Origin: Spirochaetaceae bacterium | GTDB taxonomy: Bacteria > Spirochaetota > Spirochaetia > Treponematales > Breznakiellaceae | Direction: 5' to 3' | Assembly: GCA_031265025.1 (NCBI GenBank) | Contig: JAISDF010000093.1 | Coordinates: forward strand, 1 to 14,569 | Length of the DNA stretch: 14,569 nucleotides | Shown: in pieces, positions 1 through 6,313 of the stretch | Numbering within the stretch: position 1 is the first letter of the stretch | Layout: each line of letters begins with the position of its first letter | Position numbers and translations under genes: made by a program | Notes under the pieces: generated by a model | Databases searched by the model: none | What the model saw: only the letters and a program-made list of their open reading frames with translations | What the model was told of the DNA's origin: nothing

Positions 1-298
1 CGCTTTCTGTAATTGTTCTTGCGATTGATTGAAGCCTTTCTAATCCGTTATCGCCAGAAATATCAGAATTTTCAACTGGTGGATAATCCTCACGATCGAG
101 ATAGTTTTTCCCATCGGGGTCTGTGTATCCCTTCGGATAGTCCGCTACGACAAGAATCACCACCGATACCCCGGCGCAGCCTAACGAAGAAACGCTTCTA
201 TCGGAAATATGTCTTTTTACCATCACTGCCGGTATACACAAGGGAGGAAATTCGGCAAGCGGTTTTTCAGGCTGGATACAATAGCCTTTTTTCTCCAT
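1..298 (-). CDS. Hypothetical protein, N-terminal part, runs off the left edge
   Basis: I do not recognise this protein. On the minus strand an uninterrupted frame of 99 codons runs from ATG at 298-296 to the edge of the window. It starts with MEKKGYC and contains a hydrophobic patch at about residues 44-53, followed by an acidic, Pro/Tyr/Asp-rich stretch. The start lies 14 bases after the stop of the deacetylase-like gene, as expected for the next gene of the same leftward operon, but no Shine-Dalgarno precedes it. An internal ATG at residue 26 is also possible. By hand count the first 300 bases are about 45% GC, clearly lower than the rest, and the codons used (tct, tta, gat) differ from its neighbours, which hints at transfer. 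A plus-strand frame is also open here, but its product is less protein-like. Coding on this strand is my preference, not proven. Confidence 0.5.
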   Translation of the reverse strand, partial: MEKKGYCIQPEKPLAEFPPLCIPAVMVKRHISDRSVSSLGCAGVSVVILVVADYPKGYTDPDGKNYLDREDYPPVENSDISGDNGLERLQSIARTITES

Positions 299-312
299 AT
301 TGGAATAAATAT

Positions 313-2586
313 TTACCGTGAATGTTCCATCAAAACCGAAAGCGGAACCACGTCGTAGCCTTCACGGACCAGGGCGTCAAGGAGTACGTCAACGCGGTTA
401 AAAAGATAATCGTCCCTTCCGCCGGGGAGGAGGCCAAGGCGTATCGGTATTATGGAACCCGGTCTTTTTTGGGCCATGACGCGGTCTATCATGTCCGAGG
501 CTGAAAGCTGGCTTAAGCCTGTACGTTTGGCGTCGTTCCGCTCTATCCAGTCCAAGGGGTCCACGTCGCGCCCTGTGGTCATGTAACCGGCGGCGGCGGC
601 AAATTCCGCTGTTTCCTGGGAAGCGGCGTAATAAGGGGCGTGCCAGATAAGGGAAAGTTCCGCCTGGGCGGCCCTGAAAAATTCATCCTCATTGCGGGCC
701 AGGCCCCGTGAAATAAATTCCCTGTCTATGCGGTAGCGGGCGTCGGAAATATCCACAGGCGCGTAGAACATTGACGCTGTCTCATGACCGGCTTCGGCTA
801 TGCTTCTGGCCGATTCAGGGTGACGCCTGATAAATTCACCGTTAAGAAAGAAGGTGGCCCGCAGGCCAAAGCCTTCGAGGACTTCCAGCACGGTCCTGAG
901 CCCCGCGTCGTCGTCAACGCAGTCAAAAACCAGCGCCGTTTCCCTGAGACCTTCGCGCCTTCCGTGCGAAAAGACCCCGGCGATTTCCCGTTCTTCGGCT
1001 GTACCGGAGGGCCTGTCACGGGGAACAGTATGAGAGGCGATAAGGGGGAAGGTTCCCACGGAGGCTGTATTCCGCGCCATGGGAATATTCACATAGGCGC
1101 CCGCGCTCTGGTTTTCAAGGTACACCCGGTAGCGGGAAGAACTTATACGCTTTTCCCTGAGTACGGGAGCGGCGGCCTGGGTCCAGGGAGAAAGGCAGTC
1201 GGTAAGATACCAGGCGTCTCCCGCCCGCGCCGCTATGCGGGAACTCCGTTCCTCATAACCAAAGGCCCCGGCCTGCGAAAGACAGATAAGGCTCCTCCGG
1301 CCGTCAAGACGCTGGCGTTCAATAAGATTGGATCCGGCGATGATGACTTCATCGCCGCTCATCCACAGGGCCGCGTAGACCGCGTTGTCATCGAGTACGG
1401 CAAGGGCTCTCCAGTTGATATAGTCGTAGAGAACCGCGCCTCCCGGTCCCCAAAAAAGCACCCTTGTCCCGTCAGGCGAAAGGGCCATGGCGTTTCCCGG
1501 CGGCCTGTCGAGGGGCGAAAAGACCATCCCCTGGTGCCCGGTATCAAGCCGGTACGCCAGCACCTCCCTGCCGCCTTTTTTGGGCAGGGAAACCAGGGTG
1601 GTAATGAGGCCCGAAGCGGACCAGAGCAGCCTTATATCCGAGGCCGCGCCTGGGAGCAGCACATAGGGCAGGGAGGACTGGGGAAGAAGCTCCCGGGCGC
1701 TGTCCAGGGGATAATAGAAAAGGTTCCTTCCTCCCTTGGACAGGACCACGGCCCCGGCGTCGGGGGCCATCCAGAAACGGTCAAAGTTCGGGTCAAATTC
1801 AAAAGGAATGGTCCCCGCTATGGTTCCCGCCTCAAGAAAATCAGTGTAGAGCGCCCTGGCAAAAAGGTCAAAACTTCGCACCCGATATATGGTTGAAGAC
1901 TTGAGGTAATAAAATTCACCGAGCCTGCCCCAGTTTATCGACTGTACGGAACCTTCGCCTATGACGCGGTAGCGCTCATCCACCGGAGAAGCAAGGGTAT
2001 TAATAGGAAAATAGTACAGCCTGTTTTCCTTCTGATACACAAACATCCGTGAATCAGGACTCCAGGACGCGGGAAAATACGAAGAAGGACGTTCCACCCT
2101 TTCGGCGATAAGGGTACGGCCGCCGTTGGCGGTATTGAGGAGCACCAGGTTCCCGTAGGCCGGGCTTAACGGTTCTACGCTAAGTATCCAGCGCCCGTCC
2201 TCGGAAGAAACCATGGATTCAACCCTGCCGCCCAGGACCGGCGCGCCCTCGCTAAAGGACGGAAAGCCGCTCACGCTCCGGGGAAGGCCGCCGGAGACGG
2301 GGATGCGCATAACACCAAAGGCGTTCCGCACCTGGAGCATCCTGCCCGAATCCAAAAGGTCAACGCGCTCGGGAAAGGCGGTAAGCTGCCTGAGTTCCCC
2401 CCTGCCCTGGCTGTCAAGGGCGGCGGCAAAAACGCCGCTCTGCGGCAGGGAGCCTTTTCCGCTGGAATCGGCCTTAAAAAGCAGCAGTTCCTCGGAAAGA
2501 TCGAGGCCGCTGAATTCCACATCGCCTGAAAGGGGAAAGGACGCAAGCACTACAAAGAAAACGCCGGAAAAAAAGGCTCTCTTCAT
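313..2586 (-). CDS. Secreted beta-propeller protein with degenerate NodB/polysaccharide deacetylase domain
   Basis: 757 residues. Residues 1-21 form a signal peptide (MKR, hydrophobic core, then FPLSG). Residues about 25-540 show TolB/WD-like blade motifs such as WSPDS and LSPDGTRVLF, so a beta-propeller is likely. Residues 551-757 align with the NodB fold of carbohydrate esterase family 4. Motif 1 survives as FDCVDDD (554-560). Motif 2, normally H(S/T)xxxH after GHE, reads GHETASMFYAP (600-610) and lacks both zinc-binding histidines. Motif 3 is WHAPYY instead of RPPYG-like. Motif 5 is IIPIRLG (712-718), without the catalytic His. I infer that it binds glycan rather than deacetylating it, or uses another chemistry. 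The stop of the 37-residue gene lies 6 bases upstream, and no Shine-Dalgarno precedes the ATG, so translational coupling is likely. Fold assignment is good; activity is doubtful. Confidence 0.85.
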   Translation of the reverse strand: MKRAFFSGVFFVVLASFPLSGDVEFSGLDLSEELLLFKADSSGKGSLPQSGVFAAALDSQGRGELRQLTAFPERVDLLDSGRMLQVRNAFGVMRIPVSGGLPRSVSGFPSFSEGAPVLGGRVESMVSSEDGRWILSVEPLSPAYGNLVLLNTANGGRTLIAERVERPSSYFPASWSPDSRMFVYQKENRLYYFPINTLASPVDERYRVIGEGSVQSINWGRLGEFYYLKSSTIYRVRSFDLFARALYTDFLEAGTIAGTIPFEFDPNFDRFWMAPDAGAVVLSKGGRNLFYYPLDSARELLPQSSLPYVLLPGAASDIRLLWSASGLITTLVSLPKKGGREVLAYRLDTGHQGMVFSPLDRPPGNAMALSPDGTRVLFWGPGGAVLYDYINWRALAVLDDNAVYAALWMSGDEVIIAGSNLIERQRLDGRRSLICLSQAGAFGYEERSSRIAARAGDAWYLTDCLSPWTQAAAPVLREKRISSSRYRVYLENQSAGAYVNIPMARNTASVGTFPLIASHTVPRDRPSGTAEEREIAGVFSHGRREGLRETALVFDCVDDDAGLRTVLEVLEGFGLRATFFLNGEFIRRHPESARSIAEAGHETASMFYAPVDISDARYRIDREFISRGLARNEDEFFRAAQAELSLIWHAPYYAASQETAEFAAAAGYMTTGRDVDPLDWIERNDAKRTGLSQLSASDMIDRVMAQKRPGSIIPIRLGLLPGGRDDYLFNRVDVLLDALVREGYDVVPLSVLMEHSR

Positions 2587-2592
2587 AATAGA

Positions 2593-2706
2593 TCAGCGGT
2601 TTTCTGTTTCAATATCAATATGGGGAACGGTGTGGCTGTTATCATAGGCGCGGATAAAGGTAGCCACCGCAATAAAAGCAATGAGAATCAAAACCAGTTT
2701 GCGCAC
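2593..2706 (-). CDS. 37-residue single-span membrane protein
   Basis: Small gene with a GTG start at 2706-2704 and a TGA stop at 2595-2593. A perfect Shine-Dalgarno GGAGG (2715-2711) lies four bases before the start and decides it; the nearby ATG at 2718 gives only a nine-codon frame. The product starts MRKLVLILIAFIAVATF, a Lys/Arg-flanked hydrophobic helix of about 16 residues, and ends in a short polar tail (residues 20-37, His/Asp/Glu-rich). It could be a membrane-anchored microprotein or an uncleaved signal anchor. It sits 21 bases after the M23 peptidase stop and 6 bases before the deacetylase-like start, so it is the middle gene of a leftward operon. I recognise no family. The strong ribosome site, contrasting with its neighbours that lack one, supports it being a real gene. 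Confidence 0.75.
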   Translation of the reverse strand: MRKLVLILIAFIAVATFIRAYDNSHTVPHIDIETENR

Positions 2707-2710
2707 GAAA

Positions 2711-2715
2711 CCTCC
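2711..2715 (-). promoter_or_regulatory. Shine-Dalgarno of the 37-residue protein gene
   Basis: GGAGG on the minus strand, four bases before GTG at 2706. It is the only consensus ribosome binding site in the leftward envelope operon and establishes the short frame as a gene. Confidence 0.75.
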
Positions 2716-2727
2716 ATACCTTATATG

Positions 2728-3975
2728 CTATCTTGTGGAATTAAGAAAATCAAGGGGATTAAGGGCCCTTCCGTTCTTATATATGGCAAAATGAAGATGC
2801 GGCCCGGTACTGTAGCCCGTATTGCCTACCTCTCCTATCTTGCTTCCCTGATGTACCGAAGCGCCCTGCTCTACCGATATGAGGCTCAGGTGGGCGTACA
2901 TGGTCTGGTAATTGTTGCCGTGGGCCATGATGATGTATTTTCCGTAGGTCGCGTTAAAGCCCACGCTCTCAATCCTCCCGTCCATGGCTGCCTTGACCGG
3001 AGTTCCTATGGAAGCGGCAAGGTCAAGGGCGCTGTGGAAACGGCGCACGTTGCTTATGGGGTCCTGCCTCCAGCCGTAGGGGGAAGTGAGGCGGCCCCGT
3101 ATGGGATAGATAAAGAGTTCTCCCAGGGCCAGTTTCAGGTCCTCGCTGGGCATACGGGCGCCGGGCAAAAAGAGCATGGTTCCGGCGCTGATCAGCTCGC
3201 TTTCAAGATCATTGGCGTCAAGTATTGCTTCCATAGGGATGCCCTGGTTTCTGGCTATTTTACCCAGCGTATCCCCTGATTTTACCGTATAGGGAATGCC
3301 GTCCATATTGGGAAGCCGCAGGACCTGGCCTTCCCTGAGCTGCCTGGCATTGCTGATATTGTTGGACGCTATAATCGCGTCCATGGAAAGGGCGTGCCGC
3401 GCCGCTATGGCGGATACCGAATCGCCCCGCTTGACAAGGTACTCAGACCAGGCAAAGGTTTCGGTGAGGTCAAGGGGAATTTCTTCGCTTTGTTCCGGCA
3501 AAACGCTTACGCTTCCTGTTTCCGTCCTGTTTCCGGCGGGAACGGGGCGGTCCTGTACGGGACGGTCGTTCCCGGCCGCGCCGGACAGAACGTCAGGCCC
3601 GGCGATTCCGGCGGAACTGAGGCCGGCGGCGGCACTGAGGCCGGCGTAGGAGGCCAGGGCGCTTTCGTAGACCCCGTCGTCCTGGGGCGTTACCCTGCCG
3701 GCGGGAAGGCCCGGCCCCTGGTACAGATAGAAGGCGCCCAGGGTAAGGCCCCCCACCACGATAACGGTAAACGCCAGGGAACCGAGACCGGCAAAGTTGA
3801 ACGAAAGCCGCCTGACAGCGTTTTGTGAAAAACCCTTTCCGGCCGGCCGCGCGGCTGACCTGACCGGCCTTTGTTTCATATAATGAACGTTGCAATACGG
3901 TTTTTTCCCCGCGCCCACAGGGGCGCCCTGATGTCTGCGGCGGGAAATACGCTGAGAGGCAATAAGGTCTTTCAT
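2728..3975 (-). CDS. Membrane-anchored LysM/M23 peptidoglycan endopeptidase
   Basis: 415 residues. A basic cytoplasmic N-terminus (1-58) is followed by a transmembrane helix at about 62-86 and an Ala/Gly/Pro-rich linker (105-165). Two LysM repeats follow (179-222, YLVKRGDSVSAIA; 228-272, YTVKSGDTLGKIA), then an M23/LytM domain (287-411). The zinc ligands are all present: H314 and D318 in FHSALD, and H395 in GPHLHF, with H362 in MYAHLS. It should therefore be an active metalloendopeptidase that cuts peptide cross-links of peptidoglycan in the periplasm, with LysM holding it on the glycan. It is the first gene of the leftward operon, behind a TATAAT box at 4014-4009. The ATG at 3975 has no Shine-Dalgarno; the in-frame ATG at 3879 (residue 33) is an alternative that keeps the membrane helix. 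The stop is TAG at 2730-2728. Confidence 0.93.
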   Translation of the reverse strand: MKDLIASQRISRRRHQGAPVGAGKKPYCNVHYMKQRPVRSAARPAGKGFSQNAVRRLSFNFAGLGSLAFTVIVVGGLTLGAFYLYQGPGLPAGRVTPQDDGVYESALASYAGLSAAAGLSSAGIAGPDVLSGAAGNDRPVQDRPVPAGNRTETGSVSVLPEQSEEIPLDLTETFAWSEYLVKRGDSVSAIAARHALSMDAIIASNNISNARQLREGQVLRLPNMDGIPYTVKSGDTLGKIARNQGIPMEAILDANDLESELISAGTMLFLPGARMPSEDLKLALGELFIYPIRGRLTSPYGWRQDPISNVRRFHSALDLAASIGTPVKAAMDGRIESVGFNATYGKYIIMAHGNNYQTMYAHLSLISVEQGASVHQGSKIGEVGNTGYSTGPHLHFAIYKNGRALNPLDFLNSTR

Positions 3976-3987
3976 GATACTGGTTTA

Positions 3988-4016
3988 TCGACATAAATGG
4001 AGGGAAGTATTATACT
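3988..4016 (+). promoter_or_regulatory. Rightward sigma-70 promoter for lepB-pbp-maf
   Basis: TCGACA (3988-3993), a 17 bp spacer, then TATACT (4011-4016): ten of twelve bases match the housekeeping consensus. Transcription should begin near 4023, only about three bases before the signal peptidase ATG at 4026, so the message would be leaderless or nearly so. A GGAGGG at 3999-4004 lies upstream of that start and would not be transcribed. Confidence 0.6.
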
Positions 4017-4037
4017 AAAGCTCTCATGGGAAAGTCC
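4009..4037 (-). promoter_or_regulatory. Leftward promoter for the M23 peptidase operon
   Basis: Perfect -10 box TATAAT on the minus strand at 4014-4009, with a poor -35 (GGACTT, 4037-4032) at 17 bp spacing inside the signal peptidase gene. The expected start is near 4002, giving a 27-base leader. Its -10 box overlaps that of the rightward promoter by four base pairs. The weak -35 suggests help from an activator or low basal use. Confidence 0.55.
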
Positions 4038-4439
4038 GCGGGGAAACGCGCCCCGAATGTACAGCCGGTAAAAGCTATAGCCGCGGCCTTGATTACCGCC
4101 CTGGGGATGAAGCTCTTTTTTGTTGATTTTATGATTTCGGAAGGCCGTTCCATGATACCCGCCATAATGCCGGGTTCGCTGCTCCTCATCAACAGGGCGG
4201 CCTACGGACTGCGGGTTCCCTGGACCGAACGGTATGTACTGCGCTGGAAACAGCCATCGGCCGGGGATATTGTGGTTTTCAAAACGCCCCTGGGCGAAAC
4301 AGCGGTCAAACGCTGCGCTTCGGCCGGCGAAGAAGGCTTTTTTGCCCTTGGCGACAATACCGGCGAATCCTGTGATTCACGGTCCTACGGTTTTATCAGG
4401 AACGACAGCATACTGGGCAAGGTGGTAGGCATACGATGA
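4026..4439 (+). CDS. lepB: Signal peptidase I (S26 family), minimal form
   Basis: 137 residues, short for the family because the insertions of larger enzymes are absent. It should remove signal peptides from exported proteins at the outer face of the inner membrane. One N-terminal hydrophobic segment (about 15-36) anchors it. Box B is SEGRSMIP with catalytic Ser42; box C is GDIVVFK (80-86); box D holds the general base Lys95 in AVKR; box E is LGDNTGESCDSRSYG (108-122). All catalytic elements are intact. No other in-frame ATG, GTG or TTG start lies nearby, and no Shine-Dalgarno lies at a usable distance, which fits the nearly leaderless message predicted from its promoter. Its last codons overlap the next gene by ATGA (4436-4439), indicating coupled translation with the penicillin-binding protein. 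Confidence 0.93.
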   Translation: MGKSAGKRAPNVQPVKAIAAALITALGMKLFFVDFMISEGRSMIPAIMPGSLLLINRAAYGLRVPWTERYVLRWKQPSAGDIVVFKTPLGETAVKRCASAGEEGFFALGDNTGESCDSRSYGFIRNDSILGKVVGIR

Positions 4440-6313
4440 GTTCTCCAATAACGCCCGGCATAAAAAATCCTTTCAGGCGGCGTTTTTTTATCTTTGCCGT
4501 TCTCCTTGCCCTGGCCGCCCTGGCGGTGCTTCTCCGCTACGCCAAAATAATGCTTGCCCCGTCCGGGTCTCCTTCCGAGCCCTACAGCCGGGTTTTTGTT
4601 GAACGGGGACCCATACTGGACCGTAACGGCCGCATCCTGGCCCTCCAGACCAGGCTGGGGAATATCACCCTCTGGAGGCCCGAAGCGCCGGATATTGAAC
4701 AGCTTGCCGCGGAACTTGCCCCGATTCTCGAAACAAGCGAAGAGGAAATTCTTGAGCGTATCGCAAGCTTTCCCAGCGACTTTATCTACCTCAGGCGGCG
4801 GGCCGACCAGTCCGTGCTGCGGGCCGTGGAGGCCGCAAAGGCGGAGAAAAAACTCAGGGGCGTGGGCATAGAACCCATAGTGGGGAGGATATACCCCGAA
4901 AAAAGCCTCGCCGGCCAGATTATCGGTTTTGTCGGCGATGACAATACCGGCCTTGCGGGCATTGAGTACGCCTTTGACGCGGAACTGGCCCCCGCCGACG
5001 GCAGCCCTTCGGGAAGCCAGATCATCCTGACCATAGACGCCAATGTTCAGCATATTCTTGAGGAAAGCGCCGCGAAGGCCATGGAAGAAAATATGGCCGA
5101 GGCGGTCATGCTTATCGCCGCCGATCCCCGCTCGGGAGAAATACTCGGGTCCGCCTCTGTCCCCGGCTTTGACCCCAACGACATACGGCTTTCCACGGAC
5201 CAGCAGCGCATGGACAGGCCGGCTATCTGGGCCTATGAGCCGGGCTCTGTTTTCAAGATTTTTTCCCTGTCCGCCCTCATGGACAGCCAGGCCATAAACG
5301 GCGACTCGGTCTTTATCTGCGACGGCCATTATGAACAGGTAACAAACCTGGGGGAAAGAATTACCATTAACTGCCTCGGCGCGCACGGCAGGGTAAGGGC
5401 CAGGGAGATCATTATTTATTCCTGCAATGCCGGCGCCGCCTATGCCGCGGACCGGCTTGACGCCCAGTCCTTCCACGCGCGGCTTCGGGACCTTGGCTTT
5501 GGCGCCCGTACCCAGGCGGGCCTGCCCGGCGAGACTGTCGGTTTTCTCAGGCCCGTTGAACGCTGGTCCGGGCGCTCCAAGCCGACCATAGCCATGGGCC
5601 AGGAAATAGCGGTATCGGCCCTTCAAATGGTGCAGGCTGCCACGGCCATTGCCAATGACGGCATCCTGGTTCCCCCAAAAATCGTCTCCCGCGTCATAAG
5701 CGCCGGGGGCGAAAGCACACCCTACGAAGCGGCCCCGCCCCGGCGGGTCATGAGCGCCGAAACAGCCAGGGCCATGCGGAGCTATATGGTGGATGTTACC
5801 AAGGATATAGGAACGGGCTGGAGGGCCAATGTGGCGGACCTTTCCCTGGCCGTCAAGACCGGAACCGCCCAGATCATAGACCCCCTTACCGGCGCCTATT
5901 CGGACAGGGATTTTATCGCGAGCTGCATGGCCCTGCTTCCCTCCGAGGCTCCCTCGCTGGTGCTTTACGAAGTGATTGTAAAACCCCAGGGCGCTTCCTA
6001 CCTGGGAGGCCGCATAGCCGCCCCTTCCATACGGGAAGCCGCCGAAGCCCTGGTTGATTACCTCGGCATACCCAGGGGAAGAAACCCCCAGGTAAGCCAT
6101 TCCGGGGAAGTGGGCGTCGAGGAACTTCCCGTGCCGCGTATCGGCGAACTCATGCCCGACCTCAGGGGCCTTTCCATGCGGCAGCTTCTTCCCCTGATAC
6201 TCCGGGACGATCTTCATATTGAAATTTCAGGTAACGGCTGGGTCAGACGCCAGAATCCCGGACCGGGAAGCCCCCTCGGTCCCGAAACCGTCATCACCCT
6301 GGAACTGGAATGA
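4436..6313 (+). CDS. Class B penicillin-binding protein (FtsI/SpoVD-like transpeptidase) with PASTA domain
   Basis: 625 residues. A short cytoplasmic tail and one membrane helix (about 17-34) precede the PBP dimerisation domain, marked by RGPILDRNGRILA (57-69). The transpeptidase domain carries all three penicillin-binding motifs: SVFK (Ser271-Lys274), SCN (329-331) and KTG (474-476). The C-terminus (572-625, from MPDLRGLSMRQLL to VITLELE) matches one PASTA repeat. The enzyme should cross-link peptidoglycan, in septal growth if it is the FtsI orthologue; no other division gene is adjacent, so elongation-type PBP2 is not excluded. It is translationally coupled on both sides: ATGA overlap with the signal peptidase (4436) and with the Maf gene (6310). 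I see no separate promoter. Confidence 0.93.
   Translation: MSSPITPGIKNPFRRRFFIFAVLLALAALAVLLRYAKIMLAPSGSPSEPYSRVFVERGPILDRNGRILALQTRLGNITLWRPEAPDIEQLAAELAPILETSEEEILERIASFPSDFIYLRRRADQSVLRAVEAAKAEKKLRGVGIEPIVGRIYPEKSLAGQIIGFVGDDNTGLAGIEYAFDAELAPADGSPSGSQIILTIDANVQHILEESAAKAMEENMAEAVMLIAADPRSGEILGSASVPGFDPNDIRLSTDQQRMDRPAIWAYEPGSVFKIFSLSALMDSQAINGDSVFICDGHYEQVTNLGERITINCLGAHGRVRAREIIIYSCNAGAAYAADRLDAQSFHARLRDLGFGARTQAGLPGETVGFLRPVERWSGRSKPTIAMGQEIAVSALQMVQAATAIANDGILVPPKIVSRVISAGGESTPYEAAPPRRVMSAETARAMRSYMVDVTKDIGTGWRANVADLSLAVKTGTAQIIDPLTGAYSDRDFIASCMALLPSEAPSLVLYEVIVKPQGASYLGGRIAAPSIREAAEALVDYLGIPRGRNPQVSHSGEVGVEELPVPRIGELMPDLRGLSMRQLLPLILRDDLHIEISGNGWVRRQNPGPGSPLGPETVITLELE

Noticed and set aside
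13..321. Plus-strand open frame of 102 codons at the left end
   Set aside because: It starts at TTG without a ribosome site, its product is rich in Arg/Pro/Ser as in antisense frames, and it overlaps the end of the deacetylase-like gene; the minus-strand frame fits the operon.
3985..3992. Sigma-28-like -10 (GTCGATAA) on the minus strand before the M23 gene
   Set aside because: No TAAA element at 14-16 bp upstream, and the predicted start would fall within about three bases of the ATG; the TATAAT box explains the gene better.
4385..6217. Long minus-strand open frame of 610 codons opposite the PBP gene
   Set aside because: It lies opposite a gene with all catalytic motifs. Long antisense frames are expected in GC-rich coding DNA, and the product is Gly/His/Arg-rich without domains. 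The same holds for the antisense frames at 784-1896, 9225-10415 and 11844-13076.
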